NCBI GenBank assembly: GCA_020099315.1
Contig: CP083650.1
Span: 4,836,001 to 4,900,000 of the forward strand
Length of the DNA stretch: 64,000 nt
Direction: 5' to 3'
From: Citrobacter europaeus
Lineage (GTDB): Bacteria; Pseudomonadota; Gammaproteobacteria; Enterobacterales; Enterobacteriaceae
Below the pieces are notes generated by a model. It searched no databases and was not told the DNA's origin. It was given only the letters and a program-made list of their open reading frames with translations. Positions 20,122 through 29,965 of the stretch are shown one piece after another. The translations under genes and the position numbers were made by a program. The first letter of the stretch is position 1; every line of letters begins with the position of its first letter.

Positions 20122-20161
20122 ATAGGATATTCATCCTATTTTTATCAGAAGCTATCCTATG
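20122..20161 (+). promoter_or_regulatory. yibL leader with three ATCCTAT repeats
   Basis: ATAGGAT (20122-20128) and ATCCTAT (20133-20139) form a stem followed by TTTT. A third ATCCTAT (20154-20160) runs into the yibL start codon. Only AGAAG at 20147-20151 resembles a ribosome binding site. The first copy could pair with either downstream copy, one of which covers the start codon. Confidence 0.45.
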
Positions 20162-20521
20162 AAAGAAGTCGAAAAAAACGAAATTAAACGCCTGAGCGAT
20201 CGTCTGGACGCTATCCGCCACCAGCAGGCTGACCTGTCTCTGGTTGAAGCCGCCGACAAATATGCCGAGCTGGAACAAGAGAAAGAAACTCTGGAAACCG
20301 AGATTGCGCGTCTGCGTGAAGTCCATGGCCAGAAGCTGAGCAAAGAAGCGCAAAAGCTGACGAAACTCCCTTTCCGTCGCGCCATCACCAAAAAAGAGCA
20401 GGCGGATATGGGCAAGCTGAAGAAGAGCGTGCGCGGCCTGATTGTCGTTCACCCGATGACCGAGCTTGGCCGTGAAATGGGCCTGAAAGAGATGACGGGC
20501 TTCGCGAAGAGCGAGTTCTAA
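20159..20521 (+). CDS. yibL: Ribosome-associated protein YibL
   Basis: 120 residues, the E. coli YibL length. A charged coiled coil (about 1-65, [18 protein letters not shown]...) is followed by a basic [20 protein letters not shown] region. E. coli YibL has been found associated with ribosomes; its role is unclear. It is a single-gene unit with its own hairpin terminator 8 bp after the stop, and an unusual leader made of ATCCTAT repeats with a weak ribosome binding site. Confidence 0.93.
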   Translation: MKEVEKNEIKRLSDRLDAIRHQQADLSLVEAADKYAELEQEKETLETEIARLREVHGQKLSKEAQKLTKLPFRRAITKKEQADMGKLKKSVRGLIVVHPMTELGREMGLKEMTGFAKSEF

Positions 20522-20528
20522 TCTCCCA

Positions 20529-20551
20529 CCGGGCAACATCCGCTTGCCCGG
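20529..20551 (+). terminator. yibL terminator hairpin
   Basis: CCGGGCAA (20529-20536) pairs with TTGCCCGG (20544-20551); the following tract TCCTTCATTT is only moderately T-rich. Confidence 0.7.
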
Positions 20552-20570
20552 TCCTTCATTTCACCTCGCA

Positions 20571-20585
20571 ATTGGCCCTACCAAT
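20571..20585 (+). promoter_or_regulatory. LldR/PdhR operator O1 of lldPRD
   Basis: ATTGG-CCCTA-CCAAT is a perfect inverted repeat of the LldR (and PdhR) half-site, about 200 bp upstream of lldP. Confidence 0.8.
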
Positions 20586-20696
20586 TTCAGTCAGATCCTA
20601 CCAGCACCTCACATTTCATTAAAATGCGCGTACAATACCGTTGCCAATAGATAACATTTGATTAACCATTCATTGTCATTACCCCTACACAACAAT

Positions 20697-20711
20697 ATTG
20701 GCAGGGCCACT
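20697..20711 (+). promoter_or_regulatory. LldR operator O2 of lldPRD
   Basis: ATTGG-CAGGG-CCACT is an imperfect LldR site, centred 126 bp from O1. E. coli has two LldR operators with almost the same spacing, consistent with a DNA loop that L-lactate relieves. Confidence 0.65.
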
Positions 20712-20783
20712 TTTACACATAATGTGACCTGGAGATGAGCACAGACTCATTCCATTATGTCGGCGGCCCCCAGGAGACCTGCA

Positions 20784-22439
20784 ATGAATCTCTGGCAACA
20801 GAACTACGACCCGGCCGGTAACATCTGGCTTTCCAGTTTGATCGCATCGCTCCCTATCCTGTTCTTTTTCTTCGCCCTGATTAAGCTCAAGCTGAAAGGC
20901 TATGTTGCGGCATCATGGACGGTGGTGATTGCTTTGTCGGTCGCCCTGCTGTTTTACAAAATGCCGGTCGATCACGCTCTGGCTTCCGTGGTCTACGGCT
21001 TCTTCTATGGTTTGTGGCCGATTGCCTGGATCATTATCGCCGCGGTATTCGTCTATAAAATCTCGGTGAAAACCGGACAGTTCGACATCATCCGCTCATC
21101 GATACTCTCGATTACCCCGGACCAGCGTCTGCAAATGCTGATTGTCGGTTTCTCCTTTGGTGCCTTCCTCGAAGGAGCAGCAGGCTTTGGCGCTCCGGTA
21201 GCGATTACCGCCGCGCTGCTGGTAGGCCTCGGCTTTAACCCACTGTACGCGGCAGGTTTGTGCTTGATCGTAAATACTGCGCCGGTCGCTTTTGGCGCAA
21301 TGGGCATTCCGATTCTGGTTGCCGGTCAGGTGACCGGACTGGACAGCTTCGAGATTGGCCAGATGGTGGGCCGTCAGTTGCCGTTCCTGACCATTATCGT
21401 GCTGTTCTGGATTATGGCGATTATGGATGGCTGGCGCGGCGTAAAAGAGACCTGGCCTGCGGTGATGGTCGCTGGAGGCTCGTTTGCTATCGCGCAGTAC
21501 CTCAGCTCTAACTTTATCGGACCGGAGCTGCCAGACATCATCTCTTCTCTGGTTTCGCTGGTCTGCCTGACGCTGTTCCTGAAACGCTGGCAGCCAGTAC
21601 GCATCTTCCGCTTTGGCGATATGGGCGCTTCGCAGGTCGATATGGACCTGTCGCGCACCCGCTACACCGCAGGACAAGTGGTACGCGCCTGGTCTCCGTT
21701 CCTGTTCCTGACCGCCACCGTCACGCTGTGGAGCATACCGCCGTTTAAAGCGCTGTTTGCGCCCGGCGGCGCGATGTACCACTGGGTGGTCAATATTCCA
21801 GTCCCGTTCCTCGACAAGCTGGTTGCCCGTATGCCGCCGGTCGTACACGAAGCCACAGCCTACGCGGCGGTGTACAAATTTGACTGGTTCTCTGCGACCG
21901 GTACCGCGATCCTGTTTGCCGCCCTGCTGTCTATCGTCTGGTTGAAGATGAAGCCGTCTGCTGCGCTGCAAACCTTTGGCAGCACGCTGAAAGATCTGGC
22001 GCTGCCTATTTACTCCATCGGCATGGTGCTGGCGTTCGCGTTTATCTCTAACTACTCAGGTCTTTCATCAACCCTGGCATTGGCCCTGGCGCACACCGGC
22101 AGCGCGTTTACCTTCTTCTCGCCGTTCCTCGGCTGGCTGGGGGTATTCCTGACCGGGTCCGACACCTCATCAAACGCACTGTTTGCCGCCCTGCAGGCCA
22201 CGGCCGCTCAGCAAATCGGCGTATCAGACGTACTGATGGTGGCGGCAAATACCACCGGCGGCGTGACCGGCAAGATGATCTCTCCACAATCTATCGCTAT
22301 TGCCTGTGCGGCAGTGGGATTAGTGGGGAAAGAATCTGACCTGTTCCGCTTTACCGTGAAGCACAGCCTGATTTTCACCTGCATGGTGGGTGTGATCACC
22401 ACGCTGCAGGCCTATGTCTTAACCTGGATGATTCCATGA
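20784..22439 (+). CDS. lldP: L-lactate permease LldP
   Basis: 551 residues from ATG 20784 (CAGGAG upstream), the E. coli length. A 12-14 helix inner-membrane carrier of the lactate permease family, importing L-lactate, D-lactate or glycolate with protons. The conserved glycine-rich stretch [18 protein letters not shown] lies near residues 125-142 and [17 protein letters not shown] in the C-terminal half. First gene of lldPRD; its stop overlaps the lldR start. Confidence 0.98.
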   Translation: MNLWQQNYDPAGNIWLSSLIASLPILFFFFALIKLKLKGYVAASWTVVIALSVALLFYKMPVDHALASVVYGFFYGLWPIAWIIIAAVFVYKISVKTGQFDIIRSSILSITPDQRLQMLIVGFSFGAFLEGAAGFGAPVAITAALLVGLGFNPLYAAGLCLIVNTAPVAFGAMGIPILVAGQVTGLDSFEIGQMVGRQLPFLTIIVLFWIMAIMDGWRGVKETWPAVMVAGGSFAIAQYLSSNFIGPELPDIISSLVSLVCLTLFLKRWQPVRIFRFGDMGASQVDMDLSRTRYTAGQVVRAWSPFLFLTATVTLWSIPPFKALFAPGGAMYHWVVNIPVPFLDKLVARMPPVVHEATAYAAVYKFDWFSATGTAILFAALLSIVWLKMKPSAALQTFGSTLKDLALPIYSIGMVLAFAFISNYSGLSSTLALALAHTGSAFTFFSPFLGWLGVFLTGSDTSSNALFAALQATAAQQIGVSDVLMVAANTTGGVTGKMISPQSIAIACAAVGLVGKESDLFRFTVKHSLIFTCMVGVITTLQAYVLTWMIP

Positions 22440-23212
22440 TAGTGATGCCCAGACGCCTGTCAGACGAAGTCGCATCTCGTGTGCGGGCGCTGATTGAAGA
22501 ACAACAGCTGGAGGCGGGCATGAAGTTGCCCGCTGAGCGTCAGCTGGCCGTACAGCTCGGCGTCTCGCGCAACTCGCTGCGTGAGGCGTTAGCAAAGCTG
22601 GTGAGCGAAGGCGTACTGATTAGCCGTCGTGGCGGCGGGACGTTTATCCGCTGGCAGCATGAGGCCTGGTCTGAACAAAACATCGTTCAGCCGCTGAAGA
22701 GCCTGCTGGCGGACGATCCCGACTACAGCTTCGATATTCTGGAAGCCCGCCACGCCATTGAAGCCAGCACCGCCTGGCACGCAGCGATGCGGGCCACCGC
22801 CGCCGACAAAGAGAAAATCAGGCTCTGTTTCGACGCCACGCAAAGCGAAGATCCGGATCTCGCCTCACAGGCTGACGTGCGCTTTCATCTCGCCATTGCG
22901 GAGGCCTCGCACAACGTGGTGCTGTTGCAGACCATGCGCGGTTTCTTCGACGTATTGCAGTCTTCGGTTAAACAGAGCCGCCAACGTATGTACCTCGTGC
23001 CCCCCGTATTTTCACAACTGACGGCGCAGCATCAGGCAGTGCTGGACGCCATTGTCGCCGGCGATGCCGACGGGGCGCGTAAGGCCATGATGGCGCACCT
23101 TAGTTTTGTCCACACCACGATTAAACGATTTGATGAAGATCAGGCCCGCCAGGCGCGTATCACCCGCCTGCCCGGTGACTCTGGTGAAAATAGCAGGGAG
23201 AACAACACATGA
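22436..23212 (+). CDS. lldR: L-lactate-responsive GntR regulator LldR
   Basis: 258 residues. N-terminal GntR winged helix (about 6-75: [24 protein letters not shown]) and C-terminal FCD ligand domain ([10 protein letters not shown] ... [14 protein letters not shown]) carrying the His/Asp residues that hold metal and L-lactate. It acts on the two operators upstream of lldP. ATGA overlap with lldP and a further ATGA overlap with lldD. Confidence 0.97.
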   Translation: MIVMPRRLSDEVASRVRALIEEQQLEAGMKLPAERQLAVQLGVSRNSLREALAKLVSEGVLISRRGGGTFIRWQHEAWSEQNIVQPLKSLLADDPDYSFDILEARHAIEASTAWHAAMRATAADKEKIRLCFDATQSEDPDLASQADVRFHLAIAEASHNVVLLQTMRGFFDVLQSSVKQSRQRMYLVPPVFSQLTAQHQAVLDAIVAGDADGARKAMMAHLSFVHTTIKRFDEDQARQARITRLPGDSGENSRENNT

Positions 23213-24399
23213 TTATTTCAGCAGCCAGCGACTATCGCGCCGCAGCCCAGCGCATCCTACCCCCTTTCTTGTTCCATTATATTGACGGTGGGGCGTATGC
23301 CGAGCACACCTTGCGCCGTAACGTGGCAGACCTGTCGGAAGTGGCGCTGCGCCAGCGCGTGTTGAAGAATATGTCCGACCTGAGCCTGGAAACAAAGCTG
23401 TTCAACGAAACGCTTTCCATGCCGGTGGCCCTCGCGCCTGTCGGACTGTGCGGCATGTACGCACGCCGGGGGGAAGTTCAGGCCGCCGCCGCCGCTGACG
23501 CTAAAGGCATTCCGTTTACGCTTTCCACGGTCTCCGTATGTCCTATTGAAGAAGTCGCCCCGACCATCAAGCGTCCGATGTGGTTCCAGCTGTATGTCCT
23601 GCGCGATCGCGGCTTTATGCGTAACGCCCTGGAGCGCGCCAAAGCAGCGGGTTGCTCCACGCTGGTCTTTACCGTCGATATGCCTACGCCCGGCGCACGT
23701 TACCGTGACGCCCATTCCGGTATGAGTGGTCCCAACGCCGCGCTGCGTCGCTACTGGCAGGCAGCCACTCATCCACAGTGGGCATGGGACGTTGGCCTGA
23801 ACGGTCGCCCGCATGATTTAGGCAATATCTCGACCTATCTTGGCAAACCCACCGGCCTTGAGGATTACATCGGCTGGTTGGCGAATAATTTCGATCCGTC
23901 GATTTCCTGGAAAGACCTCGAGTGGATCCGTGAATTCTGGGACGGCCCGATGGTGATCAAAGGGATCCTCGATCCGGAAGATGCTCGTGATGCAGTCCGT
24001 TTCGGCGCGGATGGCATTGTCGTTTCTAACCATGGTGGCCGCCAGTTAGATGGTGTGCTGTCTTCTGCTCGCGCGCTGCCCGCCATTGCCGATGCGGTGA
24101 AGGGCGATATCACCATTCTGGCCGATAGCGGGATCCGCAACGGTCTGGACGTTGTGCGCATGATTGCGCTGGGCGCGGATAGCGTGCTGCTGGGACGGGC
24201 CTATCTGTACGCGCTGGCGACCCACGGCCAGGCCGGGGTGGCGAATCTACTGAATCTGATCGAGAAAGAGATGAAAGTGGCAATGACCCTGACCGGTGCG
24301 AAGTCGATTAGCGAAATCAGCCGCGATTCGCTGGTACAGGAGCTGGGTAAGAGCCTGCCTGCCGCGCTGGCACCTCTGGTCCAGGGTAGCGCTGCGTAA
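23209..24399 (+). CDS. lldD: Quinone-dependent L-lactate dehydrogenase LldD
   Basis: 396 residues, FMN alpha-hydroxyacid oxidase family. It oxidises L-lactate to pyruvate and reduces the respiratory quinone at the inner membrane. The catalytic base H275 lies in [14 protein letters not shown] and phosphate contacts lie in the barrel strands [11 protein letters not shown] and [11 protein letters not shown]. It overlaps lldR by 4 bp and is followed by a hairpin terminator. Confidence 0.98.
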   Translation: MIISAASDYRAAAQRILPPFLFHYIDGGAYAEHTLRRNVADLSEVALRQRVLKNMSDLSLETKLFNETLSMPVALAPVGLCGMYARRGEVQAAAAADAKGIPFTLSTVSVCPIEEVAPTIKRPMWFQLYVLRDRGFMRNALERAKAAGCSTLVFTVDMPTPGARYRDAHSGMSGPNAALRRYWQAATHPQWAWDVGLNGRPHDLGNISTYLGKPTGLEDYIGWLANNFDPSISWKDLEWIREFWDGPMVIKGILDPEDARDAVRFGADGIVVSNHGGRQLDGVLSSARALPAIADAVKGDITILADSGIRNGLDVVRMIALGADSVLLGRAYLYALATHGQAGVANLLNLIEKEMKVAMTLTGAKSISEISRDSLVQELGKSLPAALAPLVQGSAA

Positions 24400-24430
24400 C
24401 ACTCTCCCCCGTAAAATCGCGTTTTCTGCA

Positions 24431-24463
24431 TGGTCGGCCTGTTCTCAGTCCGGCCATTTTTTA
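24431..24463 (+). terminator. lldPRD terminator
   Basis: TGGTCGGCCTG pairs with CAGTCCGGCCA (two mismatches) and is followed by TTTTTT, 32 bp after the lldD stop. Confidence 0.85.
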
Positions 24464-24503
24464 TGCAAAAATAACGACCAGTTAACATTTACAACCAATA
24501 TAT

Positions 24504-24540
24504 TTGACAACTTTTTATCCACCTGCCAAATGTATATACA
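24504..24540 (+). promoter_or_regulatory. Putative promoter/operator of the MFS gene
   Basis: A consensus -35 hexamer TTGACA at 24504-24509 is followed by the perfect palindrome TGTATATACA at 24531-24540. No well-spaced -10 box is obvious, so activation or a non-standard start is possible. The palindrome could be a GntR-type operator. Confidence 0.4.
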
Positions 24541-24596
24541 AGCTAATACAAGAGCGATTTATACAGATAACAACCATCATAACGGGCGAGGGTGAC

Positions 24597-25937
24597 ATGG
24601 CTTATTCCGGTAAAGTGAATATCCAGCAGGCGATAGATGACAGTCCTTTTTCGCGCTTCCATTGGGTCATTATTGTCCTGGGATTTCTGGTTTTAGCCAT
24701 TGACGGCTTCGATACCGCGGCGATGGGTTATATTGCTCCCACGCTCTCAGCCGACTGGGGCATCAAGAAGCAAGATCTCGGACCGGTGTTAAGCGCCGCG
24801 CTATTAGGCCTGTCATTTGGCGCCCTGCTCGCCGGACCGATTTCCGATCGTATGGGCCGTAAGCGTGTCCTGGTCTTTTCCTGTCTGTTCTTTGGCCTCG
24901 CCAGTCTGGGAACCGCCTATGCCCAGACCCTGAATATGCTCACATTTTGGCGTTTTCTCACTGGACTTGGACTTGGCGCGGCAATGCCCAACGCCATCAC
25001 CCTGGTGTCAGAATTCGCCCCGAAACGCTGTCGTTCAATGGCGATTAACACCATGTACTGCGGCTTTCCGTTAGGCGCTGCGGGCGGCGGCGTAATCTCC
25101 TCCTGGCTTATTCCCAATTACGGCTGGCACAGTGTTCTGCTTGCCGGTGCGATCGCCCCGCTGGCCCTCACCGTACTGTTGGTGCTGTTCCTGCCGGAGT
25201 CGGTGAAGTATCTGGTTCACCGCGGTAAAGGGGTGGCACAGGTTAAACGCATTGCTCAACGTTTTATGTCGGGAAATCTGGAACAGGTTACTCAGTTTTA
25301 TCTGGATGAAGACCGCGTCACGATCAAAAAAGGCAGCGTGGCGCAACTATTCAGTATGCCCTGGCTGCCGGGCACGCTGATGCTCTGGACGACCTACTTT
25401 ATGGGGCTGGTTATCTATTACGTGCTGCTGAGCTGGATGCCAACGCTGATGCTGGGCATGGGCTATCCGCTGGCTGAATCCGCCTGGCTGACGTCACTGT
25501 TTACCTTCGGCGGTACCGCAGGGATCCTGCTGGCCGGTTGGTTAATGGACCGTTGGGAAGCGCATAAAGTGGTGTCACTCGGCTTTATGCTGACGATGCT
25601 GTTTGCCCTCGCTCTCGGGTTTGAACATAACCACATCATCCTGTTCGGCGCACTGATCTTCCTGATGGGGATTACCATGAACGGCGCGCAGTCCGGGCTA
25701 CAGACGCTGGCTGCAACGTTTTATCCAACCCACTGCCGCGCAACGGGCATTGCCTGGATGCAGGGCGTGGGCCGCTTCGGCGGCGTAGCCGGAACGATGA
25801 TGAGCGCCCAGTTGCTTTCCCTGCAATGGCAGGCAGACAGTATCTTAATGTTCCTCAGCCTTCCGGCTTTGGTCGCCGCTGCCGCGACGATTTACAAGCT
25901 GCAACGCTATAAACCGCACGCGCTGACCGTCGCATAG
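24597..25937 (+). CDS. MFS transporter, aromatic acid:H+ symporter type
   Basis: 446 residues from ATG 24597 (GCGAGGG upstream). Twelve hydrophobic segments. The MFS signature GPISDRMGRKRVL lies after helix 2, and the helix-1 motif VLAIDGFDTAAMGYIAP is the D-G-x-D pattern of the AAHS family (PcaK, BenK, MhpT), which import benzoates, hydroxyphenylpropionates and related acids. No catabolic genes are adjacent. It lies between lldD and trmL, a position empty in K-12, behind the lld terminator. The family is firm at subfamily level; the substrate is unknown. Confidence 0.88.
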   Translation: MAYSGKVNIQQAIDDSPFSRFHWVIIVLGFLVLAIDGFDTAAMGYIAPTLSADWGIKKQDLGPVLSAALLGLSFGALLAGPISDRMGRKRVLVFSCLFFGLASLGTAYAQTLNMLTFWRFLTGLGLGAAMPNAITLVSEFAPKRCRSMAINTMYCGFPLGAAGGGVISSWLIPNYGWHSVLLAGAIAPLALTVLLVLFLPESVKYLVHRGKGVAQVKRIAQRFMSGNLEQVTQFYLDEDRVTIKKGSVAQLFSMPWLPGTLMLWTTYFMGLVIYYVLLSWMPTLMLGMGYPLAESAWLTSLFTFGGTAGILLAGWLMDRWEAHKVVSLGFMLTMLFALALGFEHNHIILFGALIFLMGITMNGAQSGLQTLAATFYPTHCRATGIAWMQGVGRFGGVAGTMMSAQLLSLQWQADSILMFLSLPALVAAAATIYKLQRYKPHALTVA

Positions 25938-25957
25938 TACCGGCTCTTTCTGCTATT

Positions 25958-25982
25958 CTGCCCCCCGTTATTAAGGGGGCAG
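25958..25982 (+). promoter_or_regulatory. Hairpin enclosing the trmL ribosome binding site
   Basis: CTGCCCCC (25958-25965) pairs perfectly with GGGGGCAG (25975-25982), and AGGGGG is the only Shine-Dalgarno-like sequence before the trmL ATG at 25984. The stem may limit translation or end transcription from the MFS gene. Confidence 0.6.
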
Positions 25983-25983
25983 T

Positions 25984-26457
25984 ATGCTTAACATCGTTTT
26001 ATTCGAACCAGAAATCCCGCCAAATACCGGCAATATTATCCGTCTTTGCGCCAACACCGGCTTTCGTCTGCATATTATTGAGCCAATGGGCTTTACCTGG
26101 GACGATAAGCGCCTGCGTCGCGCGGGGCTGGATTACCATGAATTTACCGCCGTGCTTCGCCACCCTGATTACGCCGCCTTCGTCGCCGCACAAAACCCGC
26201 AGCGTCTGTTTGCCCTGACCACCAAAGGTACGCCAGCGCATAGCGCGGTAAGCTATCAGGACGGAGATTATCTGATGTTTGGCCCGGAAACCCGCGGCCT
26301 GCCAGCCAGCATCCTCGATGCGCTGCCTGCCGAACAAAAAATTCGTATTCCGATGATGCCGGACAGTCGCAGCATGAACCTGTCAAATGCGGTGTCGGTG
26401 GTGGTGTATGAGGCCTGGCGCCAGTTAGGTTATCCCGGCGCGGTATTACGGTCGTAA
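25984..26457 (+). CDS. trmL: tRNA (cytidine/uridine-34-2'-O)-methyltransferase TrmL
   Basis: 157 residues, a compact SPOUT-class methyltransferase with a C-terminal trefoil knot ([11 protein letters not shown] and [21 protein letters not shown]). It methylates the wobble ribose of two leucine tRNA isoacceptors using S-adenosylmethionine. A stand-alone gene, convergent with the cysE operon. Confidence 0.97.
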   Translation: MLNIVLFEPEIPPNTGNIIRLCANTGFRLHIIEPMGFTWDDKRLRRAGLDYHEFTAVLRHPDYAAFVAAQNPQRLFALTTKGTPAHSAVSYQDGDYLMFGPETRGLPASILDALPAEQKIRIPMMPDSRSMNLSNAVSVVVYEAWRQLGYPGAVLRS

Positions 26458-26465
26458 AAGAATTA

Positions 26466-26545
26466 AATGCCGGATGGCGGCTACACCTTATCCGGCCTAC
26501 AAATACCACGTAGGCCCGGTAAACGCAGTGCCACCGGGCATGGCT
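26466..26545. repeat. REP/BIME between trmL and cysE
   Basis: ATGCCGGATGGCGGCTACACC then TTATCCGGCCTAC, and an inverted partner GTAGGCCCGGTAAACGCAGTGCCACCGGGCA: two REP units head to head between convergent genes. Confidence 0.85.
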
Positions 26546-26550
26546 CGAAA

Positions 26551-27372
26551 TCAGATGCCATCGCCGTATTCGAAAGTATGATGAATCCCATTGAAATGCT
26601 GATCCATATCCATGGACGGCTTATCGCTGTCTGGCTTACCAACGATGCGTGCCGGAACGCCTGCCGCGGTAGTGTGCGGAGGGACCGGCTGTAAAACCAC
26701 GGAACCTGCGCCAATCTTCGCGCCGCGTCCGACTTCAATGTTGCCAAGAATTTTTGCTCCTGCGCCAATCATCACCCCTTCACGAATTTTCGGATGACGA
26801 TCGCCGCCGGCTTTACCGGTCCCGCCGAGCGTAACGGATTGCAAAATAGAGACGTCGTTTTCAATCACGGCGGTTTCACCCACCACAATACCGGTGGCGT
26901 GATCGAGCATGATCCCACGGCCAATTTTTGCCGCCGGGTGAATATCTACCTGGAAGCTAACGGACACCTGATTTTGCAGGAAGATCGCCAGTGCCTGACG
27001 CCCCTGATGCCACAGCCAGTGACCAATACGGTAGGCCTGAAGCGCATGAAAACCCTTCAGGTACAGAAGTGGGGTGGAATATTTATCGACAGCCGGGTCA
27101 CGCGTACGTACCGCCTGAATATCACAGGCCGCTGAGGCAATCATTTCAGGATCGGCGGCGTAGGCCTCTTCCACGACTTCGCGAATCGCAATGGCAGGCA
27201 TGATCGGAGAGGCGAGTTTATTCGCCAGCATATAGCTTAGCGCACTGCCGAGATTTTCATGCTTGAGCAGCGTTGCGTGGTAAAAACTGGCCAGCATTGG
27301 CTCACATTCCGCCAGTGCCCGGGCTTCCGCTTTAATGTTTTTCCAGACGATATCCAGTTCTTCACACGGCAT
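26551..27372 (-). CDS. cysE: Serine O-acetyltransferase CysE
   Basis: 273 residues. It makes O-acetylserine for cysteine synthesis and is feedback-inhibited by cysteine. Helical N-terminal domain, then a left-handed beta-helix of hexapeptide repeats (about 140-240). Catalytic His lies in MLDHATGIVVGE and the second in GGDRHPKI. The Ile-terminated tail (YGDGI) is the one that docks in CysK to form the cysteine synthase complex. Last gene of the yibN-grxC-secB-gpsA-cysE run, behind a hairpin. Confidence 0.98.
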   Translation of the reverse strand: MPCEELDIVWKNIKAEARALAECEPMLASFYHATLLKHENLGSALSYMLANKLASPIMPAIAIREVVEEAYAADPEMIASAACDIQAVRTRDPAVDKYSTPLLYLKGFHALQAYRIGHWLWHQGRQALAIFLQNQVSVSFQVDIHPAAKIGRGIMLDHATGIVVGETAVIENDVSILQSVTLGGTGKAGGDRHPKIREGVMIGAGAKILGNIEVGRGAKIGAGSVVLQPVPPHTTAAGVPARIVGKPDSDKPSMDMDQHFNGIHHTFEYGDGI

Positions 27373-27394
27373 TGCGTACTCCAGAAGGTAGCAA

Positions 27395-27428
27395 AACGAC
27401 CGACCCGTTCTTCGCGGGTCGGGTCGTT
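27395..27428 (-). terminator. Hairpin between gpsA and cysE
   Basis: AACGAC-CGACCCG pairs with CGGGTCG-G-GTCGTT, a long GC-rich stem in the 77-bp gap; on the minus strand it is followed by TTGC only. It could attenuate read-through into cysE or stabilise the upstream mRNA. Confidence 0.6.
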
Positions 27429-27449
27429 ATATTCAACAGTTCCTTACAG

Positions 27450-28469
27450 CTAGTGGCGACTCAGCTCGTCCTTGCGTGCACGGCCTAATAACGTCAATGC
27501 TGCCTCGCGCGCGTTTTTTCCGCAATACAATACTTGATAAATTTCCTCGGTTATTGGCATCTCAACACCAAAACGGTGCGCCAATTCACGAACTTCTTTC
27601 GTATTGCGGTAGCCTTCAACCACCTGACCAATCTTGTCCTGCGCGCCCTGCACATCCATCCCCTGGCCGAGCATCATGCCAAAACGACGGTTACGCGACT
27701 GGTTGTCGGTACAGGTCAGCACCAGATCGCCCAAACCCGCCATCCCCATAAAGGTGGCAGGATCGGCACCCAGCGCCGCTCCAAGACGAGACATTTCGGT
27801 CAGACCACGGGTGATCAATGCGGTTCGCGCATTGGCGCCGAAACCAATGCCGTCAGACATCCCCGCGCCAATCGCAATGACGTTTTTCACCGCGCCGCCC
27901 AGTTGAACGCCAATGAAATCCGGGTTGCTGTACACACGGAAGCTTTTGCCGCAGTGCAGCAACTGCTGGAGATCGTCAGCAAAAGTATCATCCGTTGAGG
28001 CCAGAGATATCGCCGTCGGCATGCCCGCCGCCAGCTCTTTCGCGAACGTCGGACCGGAGATAACCGCCAGTGGAATAGAATCACCTAACGCTTCACGCGC
28101 GACGTCCTGCAGCAGGCGTCCCGTTTCCGCTTCCAGACCTTTTGTCGCCCAGACCAGCCGCGCGTCAGGGCGCATCAGCGGTTTGATGTTACGCAGCACT
28201 TCGCCAAAAACGTGGCTCGGCACTACCACCAGAATATTACGACTGGCGGCCAGCGCAGTAGCTAAGTCACTTTCCAGGCGCAGCGTTTCGGGAAAAGGCA
28301 CATCAGGGAGGAACGCGACGTTGCAGCGATCGTGCTCGAGGGTCGCGATATGTTTCGGATCATGGCCCCACAGGACGACCTGATGGCCATTTCTTGCCAG
28401 AGTAATGGCAAGAGCGGTGCCGTACGAGCCGGCACCAATCACAGTCATTGAAGCATTACTTTGGTTCAT
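27450..28469 (-). CDS. gpsA: Glycerol-3-phosphate dehydrogenase [NAD(P)+] GpsA
   Basis: 339 residues, cytoplasmic. It reduces dihydroxyacetone phosphate to sn-glycerol-3-phosphate for phospholipid synthesis. NAD(P) loop [10 protein letters not shown] (12-21); conserved GPTFAKE and the catalytic lysine region [15 protein letters not shown]. The start overlaps the secB stop by one base (TGATG), indicating translational coupling. Confidence 0.98.
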   Translation of the reverse strand: MNQSNASMTVIGAGSYGTALAITLARNGHQVVLWGHDPKHIATLEHDRCNVAFLPDVPFPETLRLESDLATALAASRNILVVVPSHVFGEVLRNIKPLMRPDARLVWATKGLEAETGRLLQDVAREALGDSIPLAVISGPTFAKELAAGMPTAISLASTDDTFADDLQQLLHCGKSFRVYSNPDFIGVQLGGAVKNVIAIGAGMSDGIGFGANARTALITRGLTEMSRLGAALGADPATFMGMAGLGDLVLTCTDNQSRNRRFGMMLGQGMDVQGAQDKIGQVVEGYRNTKEVRELAHRFGVEMPITEEIYQVLYCGKNAREAALTLLGRARKDELSRH

Positions 28470-28936
28470 CAGGCATCCTGATGTTCTTCAGTACCTTCGC
28501 CAGCCTGCTGCTGTAAATAGTTCATGAACAGCGCATCAAAGTTGACCGGCGCAAGGTTCAGTTGCGGGAATGTACCGCGTGAAACCAGGCTGGTGATGCA
28601 TTCGCGGGCATACGGGAACAGAATGTTCGGGCAGTATGCGCCAAGGCAATGCGCCATCTGAGTCCCTTCAATACCACTGATGGAAAAAATACCGCCCTGC
28701 TGAACTTCGCACAGGAACGCAGTTTCTTCGCCCAGAGAAGCCGTTACGGTGACACGCAGCACTACTTCATACACATCATCTGCCAGTTGGGTAGATGCGG
28801 TATCAAGATCAAGTTTAACCTCTGGCTGCCAATCTTTCTGGAAAACATGCGGTGCATTTGGCGCTTCGAAAGACACATCCTTGGTATAGATACGTTGGAT
28901 CTGGAAAGCCATTTCAGTGTTATTTTGTTCTGACAT
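28469..28936 (-). CDS. secB: Protein-export chaperone SecB
   Basis: 155 residues, the E. coli length. A tetrameric cytoplasmic chaperone that holds preproteins unfolded and hands them to SecA. Characteristic stretches: [17 protein letters not shown] near the N-terminus and [15 protein letters not shown]. It sits between grxC and gpsA in a co-directional unit. Confidence 0.98.
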   Translation of the reverse strand: MSEQNNTEMAFQIQRIYTKDVSFEAPNAPHVFQKDWQPEVKLDLDTASTQLADDVYEVVLRVTVTASLGEETAFLCEVQQGGIFSISGIEGTQMAHCLGAYCPNILFPYARECITSLVSRGTFPQLNLAPVNFDALFMNYLQQQAGEGTEEHQDA

Positions 28937-28982
28937 GTTGAGAAAACCCTTTAGTGTTGTCCTTTAAATACTTCGGTACGCC

Positions 28983-29234
28983 TTAACGCAGCAGTGGATC
29001 CAGTCCACCACGCGCATCCAACGCATACAAGTCGTCACAACCACCAATGTGCTGTGCATCAATAAAAATCTGCGGAACCGTAGTACGGCCACTGCGCTTG
29101 ATCATCTCTTCGCGCTTCACGGCATCGCCGTCAATCGGAAGTTCCTGGAAACTCACACCCTTGCTATTCAACAGCGCCTTTGCGCGATGGCAAAACGGGC
29201 AGGTTGCTTTGGTATAGATCTCAATATTGGCCAT
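28983..29234 (-). CDS. grxC: Glutaredoxin 3
   Basis: 83 residues with the dithiol active site C12-P-F-C15 and the glutathione-binding TVPQIFI cis-proline loop and GGCDDL. It reduces disulphides and glutathionylated proteins in the cytoplasm. 51 bp downstream of yibN and 46 bp upstream of secB. Confidence 0.98.
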   Translation of the reverse strand: MANIEIYTKATCPFCHRAKALLNSKGVSFQELPIDGDAVKREEMIKRSGRTTVPQIFIDAQHIGGCDDLYALDARGGLDPLLR

Positions 29235-29285
29235 GACTTATCTCCAGTGTTCTTTTACCCTGCGGTATGAAAGAAGACGGGTAAA

Positions 29286-29717
29286 TTACTTGCCGCGAAC
29301 CAGTGGCAGGTTCTCACCACTCCAGCCCGCTACGCCGTCTTTCAGTACAGATACCTGCTCAAAACCGGCTTTAATCAGCGCAGTTGCTGAATCCTGGCAT
29401 TGCATGCCTGAGCCATCAACCACAATAACAGGTTTGTTTTTGTGTTTTTCCAGCTCGCCAAAATTATTGGCTTTGATTTCGCTCGGCAGCAGGTTAGTGG
29501 AGCCTGCGATATGACCTTTACGGAAGTCGTCGCGCTGACGTAAATCCACAATCACCGCATCTTCTTTATTGATAAGACGTGTAGCTTCTCCGCGCGTAAT
29601 CACCTTCACTTTCGAAGTCAGGCTCTTAAACGTGGTAAATAATACAGCCGCCAGTAACGCAATCCAGGCGATACTCAAGACAGGGTGGCGACTAACAAAT
29701 TGCATAATTTCTTGCAT
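29286..29717 (-). CDS. yibN: Membrane-anchored rhodanese-like protein YibN
   Basis: 143 residues from the ATG at 29717, the E. coli length; a start four codons upstream (29729) is possible. One N-terminal membrane helix (about 13-29), then a rhodanese domain with its loop cysteine at C107 ([10 protein letters not shown]). Likely a sulphur-transfer or redox role at the inner membrane. First gene of the unit running to cysE. Confidence 0.93.
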   Translation of the reverse strand: MQEIMQFVSRHPVLSIAWIALLAAVLFTTFKSLTSKVKVITRGEATRLINKEDAVIVDLRQRDDFRKGHIAGSTNLLPSEIKANNFGELEKHKNKPVIVVDGSGMQCQDSATALIKAGFEQVSVLKDGVAGWSGENLPLVRGK

Positions 29718-29965
29718 GGGGGGTAACAACTCCCGACTCAGTGATTAAAAAACCAGGAAAGGAGTATACCTGCGCGTTGGCGCAAATACAGCCAGAGCGT
29801 GCATTGGATTGCATTTTTGCGGGGCGCTACGGAAAAAAAAACGTAAATCCGCGCCCTCTGCGGCGCGCTCTGGTCGATTATTTGATCTTCTGGGGCTACT
29901 TTATCGATTCAGCTGTAGTAAAATTACGCAATTATTTTTTATCTATTAAGTGTGAGGTTGTCGCA

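Noticed and set aside
21096..21971. 291-codon antisense frame inside lldP
   Set aside because: Composition dominated by Arg/Gln, the usual reverse of a GC-rich membrane protein; lldP itself is certain.
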